A DNA stretch of 34,930 nt from Blastococcus mobilis (GTDB lineage Bacteria > Actinomycetota > Actinomycetes > Mycobacteriales > Geodermatophilaceae). Shown here piece by piece: positions 10,185-17,822 of this stretch; positions within the stretch are counted from its first letter, which is position 1; every line of letters starts with the position of its first letter. Made by a program: the position numbers and the translations under genes. The DNA is taken from assembly GCF_900188025.1 (NCBI RefSeq), contig NZ_FZNO01000036.1, positions 1-34,930 on the forward strand, given 5' to 3'. The notes under the pieces are model-generated. The model saw only the letters and a program-made list of their open reading frames with translations, did not search any database and was not told where the DNA came from.

Positions 10185-11234
10185 GTGCGTGCGCTCGTCT
10201 TCAGCTCCTTCGGTGGCCCACTCTCCGTCCAGGAGGTGCCCGTGCCGGAGCCGGCGCCGGGCGGGGTCGTCGTCCGGGTCGCGGCGAGCGGCGTCTGCCG
10301 CAGCGACTGGCACGCCTGGCAGGGGCACGACCCCGACGTCGTCCTGCCGCACGTCCCGGGCCACGAGCTGGCCGGGACCGTGGCCGCGGTGGGCGAGGGC
10401 GTCCGGCGCTGGCGCCCCGGTGATCGGGTGACCGTGCCGTTCGTCAACGCCTGCGGCCGCTGCCCGCAGTGCGCGGCGGGGGAGCACCAGGTGTGCACCC
10501 GCCAGACCCAGCCCGGCTTCACCCACTGGGGCTCGCTGGCCGAGTTCGTCGCCCTCGACGCGGCCGACGTCAACCTGGTCGCCGTTCCGGAGGCCCTCGA
10601 CCTGGCCACCGCCGCCGCCCTCGGCTGCCGCTACGCCACCGCCTTCCGGGCCGTCGCGCACGTCGGCCGGGTGCGGCCGGGGGAGTGGGTCGCGGTGCAC
10701 GGCTGCGGCGGCGTCGGCCTGTCCGCCGTCCAGATCGCGGCGGCTGCCGGCGCCCGCGTCGTCGCCGTGGACGTCGCGCCCGGCGCGCTCGACCTCGCCC
10801 GGGAGCTGGGTGCCGAGCACACCGTGGACGGCGGTGGTGACGTGCCGGCCGCGGTCGGCGAGCTGACCGGCGGAGGCGCGCACGTCTCCCTCGACGCCCT
10901 CGGCGCCCCGGTCACCTGCGCCAACTCGGTCCGCAGCCTGCGTCCGCGGGGCCGGCACGTCCAGGTGGGGCTGCTGCCGCCGGAGCAGGGCCGGGCCGAG
11001 GTGCCGATGGAGCGGGTCATCGCCCTGGAGCTGCAGGTCCTGGGCAGCCACGGCATGGCCGCCCACGCCTATCCCGAGCTGCTGGGGCTGATCGCGGCCG
11101 GCCGGCTCGACCCCCACCGCCTGGTGACGCGGGAGCTGCCGCTCGACGACGCCCCGGCCGCCCTCGCCCAAGTAGGCCGGCAGCCCGGGATCGCCGTCGT
11201 CACGTCGTTCTCGAGGGTCAGCCCGGCGGGCTGA
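10185..11234 (+). CDS. Zinc-dependent alcohol dehydrogenase family protein
   Basis: A medium-chain dehydrogenase/reductase of 349 residues. Catalytic zinc ligands fit Cys38 (SGVCRSDWH), His60-Glu61 (PGHELAG) and Cys148 (LGCRYATAF). The structural zinc site is complete, with Cys90, Cys93, Cys96 and Cys104 (CGRCPQC...VC). The Rossmann motif GCGGVGLSAVQIA follows near residue 174. The alcohol or aldehyde substrate and NAD versus NADP preference cannot be settled here. The start is the GTG at 10185, where homology to the family begins; the ribosome-binding site is weak. Its 3' end overlaps the convergent Thr/Pro-rich gene by 17 bases. Confidence 0.92.
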   Translation: MRALVFSSFGGPLSVQEVPVPEPAPGGVVVRVAASGVCRSDWHAWQGHDPDVVLPHVPGHELAGTVAAVGEGVRRWRPGDRVTVPFVNACGRCPQCAAGEHQVCTRQTQPGFTHWGSLAEFVALDAADVNLVAVPEALDLATAAALGCRYATAFRAVAHVGRVRPGEWVAVHGCGGVGLSAVQIAAAAGARVVAVDVAPGALDLARELGAEHTVDGGGDVPAAVGELTGGGAHVSLDALGAPVTCANSVRSLRPRGRHVQVGLLPPEQGRAEVPMERVIALELQVLGSHGMAAHAYPELLGLIAAGRLDPHRLVTRELPLDDAPAALAQVGRQPGIAVVTSFSRVSPAG

Positions 11235-11703
11235 CCCCGGTGGGCGAGGTGGCCGGGCTCGACGGCCTCGACGGCGACGAGAACGTCGGCGGCGACGTCT
11301 CCGGGCTCTCCTCCGGTGTCGTCGTCTCCGTGGGCTCCTCGGTGGGCGTCGGCTCGGCGGTGGTCCTCGGCGTGTCCTCGGTCTCCGTCTCGGGCGCCGT
11401 GGTCGTCGGCGCCGTGGTCGTCGGCGCCGTGGTCGGCGTGGGGGTCGGCTCCGTCGTGGTGGGGACCGGCTGCACGGTGTCGGTGTCGGCGGGGGTCGTC
11501 GCCGTCGCCGGGGCCTCGGGGCGGATGTTGAGGTAGAGCGCCCCGATCGCGAGGAAGAGCACGGAGAGCACGAGCGTCGAGGTGCGCGCGCGGCCCACGT
11601 GCGACGGGATCCGGGAGAGCCGCCAGGGGCCGCGGCCGGGGTCGGTGCTGACCGACGGCGAGACGACCGGCTGCTCCGCGGTCTCCTTCTGCGGGTCGCT
11701 CAT
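11218..11703 (-). CDS. Single-pass membrane protein with Thr/Pro-rich tail
   Basis: I do not recognise a family. The 161-residue product has a cytosolic N-terminus of about 43 residues, one membrane helix (TLVLSVLFLAIGALYLNI, about 44-61), then a long low-complexity tail of Thr, Pro, Glu and Ser with TTAPTTTAP-type repeats. Such tails in actinobacteria are often extracytoplasmic spacers and can be O-mannosylated; that is inference. The start codon overlaps the stop of the upstream mscS gene as ATGA, so the two are probably translated together. The 3' end runs 17 bases into the convergent alcohol dehydrogenase gene. Confidence 0.72.
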   Translation of the reverse strand: MSDPQKETAEQPVVSPSVSTDPGRGPWRLSRIPSHVGRARTSTLVLSVLFLAIGALYLNIRPEAPATATTPADTDTVQPVPTTTEPTPTPTTAPTTTAPTTTAPETETEDTPRTTAEPTPTEEPTETTTPEESPETSPPTFSSPSRPSSPATSPTGVSPPG

Positions 11704-12590
11704 CGCTCTCCCCCCGGCGCGTTGCCGTCGACGGACAGGGCGGCCGTCGTCGCCGCGGCCACGCTCATCCCCTGGTGCCGGAACGCCTGGACGACGCGGG
11801 CGCGCAGGTCACGGCCCACGTCGAACTGCTTGCCGGGCAGCGTGCGGGCCACCATCCGGACGTTGACCTGCTCCAGGTCCAGGCTCTCCACGCCCATGAG
11901 GCTGGGCGGGTCGAGCAGCAACGGCCGCAGGGCCGGGTCGCGGAAGGCCTCGCGCCCCACCTCGCGCAGGATCTCGTTGACCCGGTTGACGTCCACGCTG
12001 GTCGGGACGGGGACGTCGACGACCGCTCGTGCCCAGTCGCGGGACAGGTTGACCACCTTCACGATCTGCCCGTTCGGGATCGTGACGACCTCCCCGTTGG
12101 GGGAGCGCATCCGGGTCACGCGCAGCGTCACGTCCTCGACGGTGCCGTTCGCGGCGTCCGGCGCGCCCACCACGTTGATCGCGACGACGTCGCCGAAGCC
12201 GTACTGCCGCTCGGTGATGATGAAGAAGCCGGCCAGGACGTCGCCGACGATCCGCTGCGCGCCGAAGCCGAGCCCGACGCCCAGCACCGTCGCGGGCGCG
12301 ACGAGGCCGGTCACCGGCACGCCGAGCCGCTCGAGGACGAAGAACACCGCGATCGAGTAGATGAGGACGACGGCGGCCCAGGTGAGCACCTGGGTCAACG
12401 AGTGGCGGTGCTTGGCCGCCTCGGAGCGGACGAGGGCGTCACCGCCCGTGGCGCGCGCGTCGATCCGGGTGGTGACCCGATCGCCGGCCCACGACACGAA
12501 CCGCGCCAGCAGCACGGAGCCGAGGATGATCAGCACGACCTCGAGGCCCCGCCCGGAGAGCCAGTCCCGGAGCTCGGTCAGCGCGTCCAT
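11700..12590 (-). CDS. Mechanosensitive ion channel, MscS family
   Basis: A channel of 296 residues that would open under membrane tension to release solutes on osmotic downshift. Two hydrophobic segments (about 15-32 and 64-84) precede the pore-lining helix LVAPATVLGVGLGFGAQRIVGDVLAG (given here in part by LGVGLGFGAQ). The conserved beta domain follows with FGDVV, GTVEDVTLRVTRMRSPNGEVVTIPNGQI, then the C-terminal alpha-beta domain. The ATG at 12588-12590 has GAGGGGAG upstream. It overlaps the Thr/Pro-rich membrane protein gene by four bases, suggesting a functional pair. Confidence 0.9.
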   Translation of the reverse strand: MDALTELRDWLSGRGLEVVLIILGSVLLARFVSWAGDRVTTRIDARATGGDALVRSEAAKHRHSLTQVLTWAAVVLIYSIAVFFVLERLGVPVTGLVAPATVLGVGLGFGAQRIVGDVLAGFFIITERQYGFGDVVAINVVGAPDAANGTVEDVTLRVTRMRSPNGEVVTIPNGQIVKVVNLSRDWARAVVDVPVPTSVDVNRVNEILREVGREAFRDPALRPLLLDPPSLMGVESLDLEQVNVRMVARTLPGKQFDVGRDLRARVVQAFRHQGMSVAAATTAALSVDGNAPGGER

Positions 12591-12639
12591 GCCGCTCCCC
12601 TCGATCGATCCGACATCGGGTCCACCTTGCTCGGTCCGA

Positions 12640-12661
12640 CAGGGCCGCAGCAAACGCCCTG
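12640..12661 (-). terminator. Weak hairpin after the thioesterase-like gene
   Basis: CAGGGC (12640-12645) pairs with GCCCTG (12656-12661) around a ten-base loop, just past the stop of the gene at 12667-13458. There is no T tract. It may be a weak terminator or part of the mscS leader. Confidence 0.3.
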
Positions 12662-12666
12662 GTGGG

Positions 12667-13458
12667 TCAGCGTGGCTCCACGAACAGGGACTGCGCCGAC
12701 CGGCCGATCGCGCCGTCGGCGTCGAAGAGGACCGCGCTGCACTGGGCCGCGCCGGTCCCACCCAGGGTGGTGACGGCGTCCATGCCCAGCCAGTCCCCGC
12801 GCGGCGGGCGGTGGAGGGAGACGAGCAGGTCGACGTTGGCGAACGTGGCCTTCGCCCAGTCCAGCTCCGCGGAGATCCCGCTCGCGGCATCGGTCATGAC
12901 CAGCAGGTGCTGCAGTGGGGTCATCGGCTCGCCGGCCACCAGGGCGCAGCGGGGGGCGGTCCAGGCCGAGGCCGGGCCGGGGGCGTTGAAACTGCCGGTC
13001 GCGAACCGCCAGTCCAGCGCGCGGTGGTAGGCGACCTCCTCGCTGAAGAAGGCGGCGTCCTCCGGCCGGCTCTGTTCCGGACCGGCCGCGGCGGGGTGCT
13101 CCGCCGCCATCTCCGGCGACGGCCCGTCGGTCCGGGTCCGCATCCGCCAGGCCGACAGCCGCATCAGCGGACGCTCGTCCGCGGCCGTCAGCACCGCCTC
13201 GAGCAGCTCGATCCGCCGTCCCGGGCGGACGACGGAGCTGCGCAGGTGGACCGGGCCGACCGGTACCGGCGCGAAGATGTCGAAGGCCATCCGCACGGTC
13301 TGCCCGTCGTCGATCCCGCTCGCGCGCTCGGCCTCCCGGAGCAGCAACGCCGCCGGCGGACCGGCGTGCTGCAGGCCTGGATCCCAGGGGCCGATGGTCA
13401 GCGCGGTGGCCAGGTAGCCGTCGTCCGTCGGCTCGTAGAGGGCGGCTGGCAGTTCCAT
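12667..13458 (-). CDS. Thioesterase family protein (double hotdog, acyl-CoA thioesterase-like)
   Basis: A soluble protein of 263 residues. The N-terminal half resembles the TesB-like hotdog: QHAGPPAALLLREAERA, RMAFDIFAPVPVGPVHLRSSVVRPGRRIELLEAVL. The C-terminal half has the second hotdog features FANVDLLVSLHRPPRGDWLGMDAVTT (shown only in part by RPPRGDWLGM) and GTGAAQCSAVLFDADG. This architecture fits the 4HBT-3/acyl-CoA thioesterase group that hydrolyses acyl-CoA esters. Catalytic residues are poorly conserved in the family and I do not assign them. It ends 76 bp before the mscS start on the same strand. Confidence 0.82.
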   Translation of the reverse strand: MELPAALYEPTDDGYLATALTIGPWDPGLQHAGPPAALLLREAERASGIDDGQTVRMAFDIFAPVPVGPVHLRSSVVRPGRRIELLEAVLTAADERPLMRLSAWRMRTRTDGPSPEMAAEHPAAAGPEQSRPEDAAFFSEEVAYHRALDWRFATGSFNAPGPASAWTAPRCALVAGEPMTPLQHLLVMTDAASGISAELDWAKATFANVDLLVSLHRPPRGDWLGMDAVTTLGGTGAAQCSAVLFDADGAIGRSAQSLFVEPR

Positions 13459-13479
13459 GCCCGCAGTCTGTCGTCCCCC

Positions 13480-13848
13480 TCAGACGTCGCTGCGCCGGGT
13501 CTGCCAGCCCGCGGTGGCCGTCCACACGGCGGACGCGCCGGTCGCCGTCCACCAGAGCCACCGGAGGTCCTCCGGCGCCGACAGCAGCAGGAGGACGGCG
13601 ACGACGAGCGCGGCGCCGGCCAGCGGCAGTGACCGCAGGAGCGTGCCGAGCGTGCCCGGGCCGGGGACCGCGAGGAACATCACGGTGGCCGCGACGAGCA
13701 GGAAGGCGCACAGCAGGGCCAGCAGGCCGGAGGTCACGCCGTACTGGGCCGGCAGCGCGGCCGCTCCCAGGCCGCACGCCACGATGCCGAGGGCCAGCCC
13801 GAGCAGGGTCCGCCGCCGGCGATCGGACCATGGTGGTCGGCTCTGCAC
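13480..13848 (-). CDS. Small hydrophobic membrane protein, unknown function
   Basis: A 122-residue product with about four hydrophobic segments (residues near 14-30, 35-57, 63-83 and 89-109) after a basic start (SRPPWSDRRRRT). I recognise no family. The open frame extends to 14013, but the upstream part is low in coding character. I chose the GTG at 13846-13848 because GGAGGGAGG lies 9-17 bases upstream and the hydrophobic part begins soon after. It ends 21 bp before the thioesterase-like gene on the same strand. The 274 bp between it and the divergent BCCT gene must hold both promoters. Confidence 0.65.
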   Translation of the reverse strand: MQSRPPWSDRRRRTLLGLALGIVACGLGAAALPAQYGVTSGLLALLCAFLLVAATVMFLAVPGPGTLGTLLRSLPLAGAALVVAVLLLLSAPEDLRWLWWTATGASAVWTATAGWQTRRSDV

Positions 13849-14122
13849 CTGAGCCCGCCTCCCTCCGGTCGTACGCGGGTACCGTTCCAGGGAACCTGAC
13901 CGACCTGTGAACCCGCTGAGCGTGACCGCCGCGGCCCGCCCGTGGCCCACGTCACCCGCGTGGGACATCACCCGTTCGGGCTCGGGCGTTTCGCGGCCTC
14001 CCGCCGGGGTCACGCGTCACGTGCGCCGAGCCCGGGCGTGAACAACCCTGGCCGTGCGGCCGGCACCGTCCTCCTGGGCCGTCGCCGCCGCGCTGCCGTC
14101 GACCCTGAACGGAGAGGCGCCG

Positions 14123-15886
14123 ATGACGGCGCCGCACACGCCTGTGACGAGCACACCCACCAGCGCGCCCGCCGACGACACGGGGAGCGGCGTGGCGGAC
14201 ACCGCCCCGCATCCCGCGGTCGCTCCGCCGCCGCGCGCCATCGCCGACCACTCAGGCTCCCTCGACCGGGTCGTCTTCGGCATCTCGGCCGTGGTCGCCC
14301 TCGCCTTCCTGGTGTGGGGTTTCGTGACCCCCTCCGGTCTCGGGTCGACCAGCGGCACCGCCCTGGCGTGGGTGGAGGAGAACCTCGGCTGGCTCTTCGT
14401 GCTCCTGGCCTCGGCCTTCGTCGTCTTCGTCATCTGGCTGGCGGCCAGCCGCTACGGCACCATCCCGCTGGGCCGGGACGACGAGGAGCCGGAGTTCCGC
14501 ACGGTCTCGTGGATCGCGATGATGTTCAGCGCCGGCATGGGCATCGGACTGATGTTCTTCGGCGTCAGCGAGCCGCTCTCGCACTACGTCTCCCCGCCGC
14601 CGCGCACCGTGGAAGCCGAGACGCCCGAGGCGCTGTCCACCGCGATGAGCACCACGCTCTTCCACTGGACGCTGCACCCGTGGGCGATCTACGCCGTGGT
14701 CGGGCTCGCCATCGCCTACGGCACCTTCCGCCGTGGCCGGCCGCAGCTGATCAGCGCCGCTTTCGCGCCGCTGTTCGGCACCCGCCGCACCGAGGGGCCC
14801 GCCGGCAAGCTGATCGACGTCCTCGCGATCTTCGCGACCCTGTTCGGCTCCGCGGCGTCGCTGGGGCTGGGCGCGCTCCAGATCGGCAGCGGCATGGAGA
14901 TCCTCGGCTGGGCGGGTGACGTCGGCAACGGGCTGCTGGTCGGCATCATCGCCATCCTGACCGGCGCCTTCGTGGCTTCGGCCGTCTCCGGCATCGCCAA
15001 CGGCATCCAGTGGCTGTCCAACATCAACATGGTGCTGGCCGTGGTCCTCGCGCTGTTCGTCTTCGTGCTCGGACCGACGGTCCTCATCCTCAACCTGATC
15101 CCCGGGGCGATCGGCAACTACTTCGCCGACCTCGGCGAGATGGCCGCCCGTACCGAGGCCAGCGGTGGTGACGCGATGGCCGAATGGCTGCGCGGGTGGA
15201 CGGTCTTCTACTGGGCCTGGTGGATCAGCTGGACGCCGTTCGTCGGGGTCTTCATCGCCCGCATCAGCCGCGGCCGCACGATCCGCCAGTTCGTATCCGG
15301 TGTCCTGCTCGCCCCGAGCCTGGTCAGCCTGGCCTGGTTCGCGATCTTCGGCGGGGCCGGGATCGCCGCGCAGCGGGACGGCGCCGACGTGGCCGGTCAG
15401 TCGACCGCCGAGGGCCAGCTGTTCGGGCTGCTCGCGGAATATCCCCTCGCCACCCTGGCGACGGTGCTGGTGATGGTGCTCGTGGCGATCTTCTTCGTCT
15501 CGGGGGCGGACGCCGCCTCGATCGTCATGGGCTCGCTGTCCGAGGGGGGGACCCTGGCGCCCAGCCGCCGTACCGTCGTCTTCTGGGGCCTGGTCATGGG
15601 CGCCGTCGCGGCGATCATGCTGCTCGTCGGCGGGGACGAGGCCCTCACGGGTCTGCAGAACCTGACGATCATCGCCGCGCTCCCGTTCGCCCTGGTGATG
15701 GTCGGGCTGGCGGTGTCCCTCGCCAAGGACGTCCGGACCGACCCCCTGGTGCTGCGTCGCACCGCGGCGGTCGAGGCGGTCGAGCAGGCCGTCGTCGAGG
15801 GCATCACCCGGCACGGTGACGACTTCGTCCTGGTCGTGGAGCCCGGCCCGGACAAGCCTTCCGTCGCCACCACGCCGCCCCGGTAG
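14123..15886 (+). CDS. BCCT family glycine betaine/choline/carnitine transporter
   Basis: A secondary transporter of 587 residues with about twelve membrane segments. The polar N-terminal tail is about 50 residues. FSAGMGIGLMFFGVSEPLSHY matches the glycine-rich helix of BetP-like carriers, and WAWWISWTPFVGVFIARISR matches the tryptophan-rich family signature. A short charged C-terminal tail (about 50 residues) follows. Substrates are probably betaine-type osmolytes taken up with sodium, from family knowledge. ATG 14123 has GGAGAGG five to twelve bases upstream. It is followed eight bases later by a strong terminator hairpin. Confidence 0.93.
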   Translation: MTAPHTPVTSTPTSAPADDTGSGVADTAPHPAVAPPPRAIADHSGSLDRVVFGISAVVALAFLVWGFVTPSGLGSTSGTALAWVEENLGWLFVLLASAFVVFVIWLAASRYGTIPLGRDDEEPEFRTVSWIAMMFSAGMGIGLMFFGVSEPLSHYVSPPPRTVEAETPEALSTAMSTTLFHWTLHPWAIYAVVGLAIAYGTFRRGRPQLISAAFAPLFGTRRTEGPAGKLIDVLAIFATLFGSAASLGLGALQIGSGMEILGWAGDVGNGLLVGIIAILTGAFVASAVSGIANGIQWLSNINMVLAVVLALFVFVLGPTVLILNLIPGAIGNYFADLGEMAARTEASGGDAMAEWLRGWTVFYWAWWISWTPFVGVFIARISRGRTIRQFVSGVLLAPSLVSLAWFAIFGGAGIAAQRDGADVAGQSTAEGQLFGLLAEYPLATLATVLVMVLVAIFFVSGADAASIVMGSLSEGGTLAPSRRTVVFWGLVMGAVAAIMLLVGGDEALTGLQNLTIIAALPFALVMVGLAVSLAKDVRTDPLVLRRTAAVEAVEQAVVEGITRHGDDFVLVVEPGPDKPSVATTPPR

Positions 15887-15893
15887 GCGGCTC

Positions 15894-15928
15894 GGGGGAC
15901 GCCGGGCACCGGGCTCCCGGCGTCCCCC
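15894..15928. terminator. Strong bidirectional hairpin terminator
   Basis: GGGGGACGCCGGG pairs perfectly with CCCGGCGTCCCCC around a nine-base loop (15907-15915). It lies eight bases after the BCCT stop and 11 bases from the end of the permease remnant, so it can serve both convergent units. There is no clear T tract, as is common in high-GC actinobacteria. Confidence 0.75.
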
Positions 15929-15938
15929 GCCCGTCTCC

Positions 15939-16243
15939 TCACCCCTTCTCGGCCCCGGCGGTCAGACCACCGGTGAGCAGCCGTTCGCCGGCGAAGATCG
16001 AGGGCCACCGTCCACACGATCGGCAGCACGACGAGCGTCAGGACGATGACCACCGTCGGTGTGATCAGCGCCAGCCCGGCTCGCGCCTCTCGCCACCGCA
16101 GGGTGCCGCGGCCGCGGGGTCCTGGCTCGCGGCTCTGTCCAGGGCCCTGTCCAGGGCCCTGTCCAGGGCCATGTCCAGAGCCGGGGGCCGGAGCCAGGGC
16201 CAGGGCCCCGCCGGCGTCCGGCCGGCACCGGTCCCCCGGTCAT
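15939..16243 (-). pseudogene. Collapsed malF-malG sugar ABC permease remnant
   Basis: Two gene ends are fused. The malF-like head begins with an ATG overlapping the stop of the binding-protein gene (ATGA at 16240-16243) and reads MTGGPVPAGRRR. Then, in another frame, it reads LRWREARAGLALITPTVVIV and LTLVVLPIVWTVAL, the first membrane helix of a MalF-type permease. At about 15998 the sequence jumps, again out of frame, to IFAGERLLTGGLTAGAEKG and stop. That resembles the conserved C-terminus of MalG-type permeases (GLTAGAVKG). About 1.5 kb of two permeases is therefore missing. A 12-bp tandem repeat lies inside the head. No working product is expected. Confidence 0.78.
16135..16182. repeat. 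Four tandem copies of a 12-bp unit
   Basis: The unit CTGTCCAGGGCC occurs exactly at 16135, 16147 and 16159, and as ATGTCCAGAGCC at 16171. It lies in the decayed malF head; being a multiple of three it would not itself shift frame. Degenerate CCAGGGCCAGGGCC copies continue to about 16207. Confidence 0.85.
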
Positions 16244-17640
16244 TCCAGGGACTGGGCGATCTCGCGGAGGGCGTCGGCCGCCTGCTGCGCCGCCTCGCCC
16301 GGCTCCATCTCGTCGGCGGTCATCGCCGCGATCGCCTGGGGCACCGGGAGCTCACCGAGGGAGGCGCCGACCAGGGCGCCCTGCCCCTGGGGGATGCCCC
16401 ACGGGGAGATCGTGTCAGGGCTGGTGCGCAGGTCTTCCAGGACCTCCGCCGGGTAGAAGTCGCCCAGCGGCGCCTTGGTGTCCACGCCCGCCGGGAGGGT
16501 CGACCAGGCGTCGATGAACCGGGTCGGCTCGTCCGCCGTGCCCTGCCGGGTCGGCACCTTGCCCTCGGGTGAGAAGTCGATCCACTCCTCGTACCCGTCT
16601 TCCATCATGTACGTGACGAATCGGGTCGCGGCGTCGGACCGGGCCCCGACGGTCACGACCCAGGAGACGATCTCGCCGAACTGCGCTCCCTCGTCGCTGT
16701 CCGGCCCCGCGATCGCCGTCACCACGCCGCTGTTCCTGGCCAGGTAGGCCGGGTCGTCCGTGCACTCCGGGCACGTCGGCAGCGCGTCGGCCCGCAGGCC
16801 GGCCATCTCGTCCAGGATGAACGACGACCACACCACCATGGCCGCCTGGCCCGCGAAGTAGGCGGCGCGGGTGGTGTCGACGTCCTGGGCGCCGGACAGC
16901 GAGTAGTCGGTGATCAGCTGGTCGTAGAACTCGAACGCGGCGACGCACTCGTCGCTGTCGAGGGCGACCTCTCCCTCGTCGTCCACCAGCTGGCGGGCGT
17001 TGCCCAGCGCCAGGTGCTCGAAGGTCTGCTGCGTGAACGCGTCGTTCGGCACGGTGGCCCCGGTGAAGCCCGCGACCTCCGGGCTGTCCAGCGTCTCGGC
17101 CGCCGCGAGGATGTCGTAGGTCTCGGGAGCCGCCAGTCCGGCGGCATCGAAGAGGTCCTTGCGGTACACGAGGAGCTGCGCCCATCCATCGCTCGGGACG
17201 GCCAGTTGCGTGTCCCCGTCCCGGGTCAGCTCCAGCGCCTGCTCGGAGAACGTGTCGGCACCGAGCTCCTCCACGACGGCGGCGGCGACGTCGGTGTCGA
17301 TCAACTCGTTGGTCGCCAGCGCCTGCACCCCGGACAGCGACAGCGCACCGACGACGTCGGGCAGTTCGTCCGCGGCCGCCGACGAGGTGAGCAGCTGGTC
17401 GAACTGGTCCTCGTCGATGGCGACCAGGTCGACCGCTATCCCGCTCTCCTCGGTGAAGGCGGCCGCGATCTGCTCCTGGGCCGCCACGCGGTCGGGCAGG
17501 TTCTCCAGGGTCCACACGACCAGCGGCCCATCCGCGTCACCGCCCTCGTCGCCACCGCCGTCGTCCCCACCGCAGGCGGCGAGTGCTGTCGCCCCGACCG
17601 CCGCCACCACCAGGCGGGCCCGTCGCTTCGTTCCGCCCAT
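16240..17640 (-). CDS. Sugar-type ABC transporter substrate-binding lipoprotein
   Basis: An extracellular solute-binding protein of 466 residues. A lipoprotein signal is clear: basic start MGGTKRRARL, hydrophobic stretch, then ALAACGG with Cys23 as the lipidated residue, followed by a Gly/Asp linker. The mature part has the family-1 pattern: VVWTLENLPDRVAAQEQIAAAF, FDAAGLAAPETYD, AAYFAGQAAMVVWSS. The ligand is unknown, probably a sugar or oligosaccharide. GAGGAGAG precedes the ATG. The permease genes that should follow survive only as a remnant starting at its stop codon, so this protein is either orphaned or serves a permease encoded elsewhere. Confidence 0.88.
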   Translation of the reverse strand: MGGTKRRARLVVAAVGATALAACGGDDGGGDEGGDADGPLVVWTLENLPDRVAAQEQIAAAFTEESGIAVDLVAIDEDQFDQLLTSSAAADELPDVVGALSLSGVQALATNELIDTDVAAAVVEELGADTFSEQALELTRDGDTQLAVPSDGWAQLLVYRKDLFDAAGLAAPETYDILAAAETLDSPEVAGFTGATVPNDAFTQQTFEHLALGNARQLVDDEGEVALDSDECVAAFEFYDQLITDYSLSGAQDVDTTRAAYFAGQAAMVVWSSFILDEMAGLRADALPTCPECTDDPAYLARNSGVVTAIAGPDSDEGAQFGEIVSWVVTVGARSDAATRFVTYMMEDGYEEWIDFSPEGKVPTRQGTADEPTRFIDAWSTLPAGVDTKAPLGDFYPAEVLEDLRTSPDTISPWGIPQGQGALVGASLGELPVPQAIAAMTADEMEPGEAAQQAADALREIAQSLE

Positions 17641-17822
17641 CAGGCTCTCCTCGGAGTGGCCGTCGTCCTCGCCGGGCCCGGACGGTAGCGGGCCACATGC
17701 GTTCTGGATCACTTGTCCGTCCCGGCCAGGTGGTCGACCGGTCCGCGCCGAGGCGGCCGACGCGCCCGCCGGCAGCCGGCGATGTAGGTGGCACGGGCCC
17801 GGACGGCGACTACGGTGCACGG

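Noticed and set aside
7867-10431. An 854-residue plus-strand protein across metX, metY and the riboswitch
   Set aside because: It is antisense to well-supported genes and has the Arg/Gly/Asp-rich composition of a shadow frame; only its end from 9919 is meaningful.
11316-11531. Genes or repeats in the GC-skewed stretch opposite the Thr/Pro-rich tail
   Set aside because: The repetitive look comes from Thr/Pro codons of the minus-strand gene; no separate repeat array or CRISPR is present.
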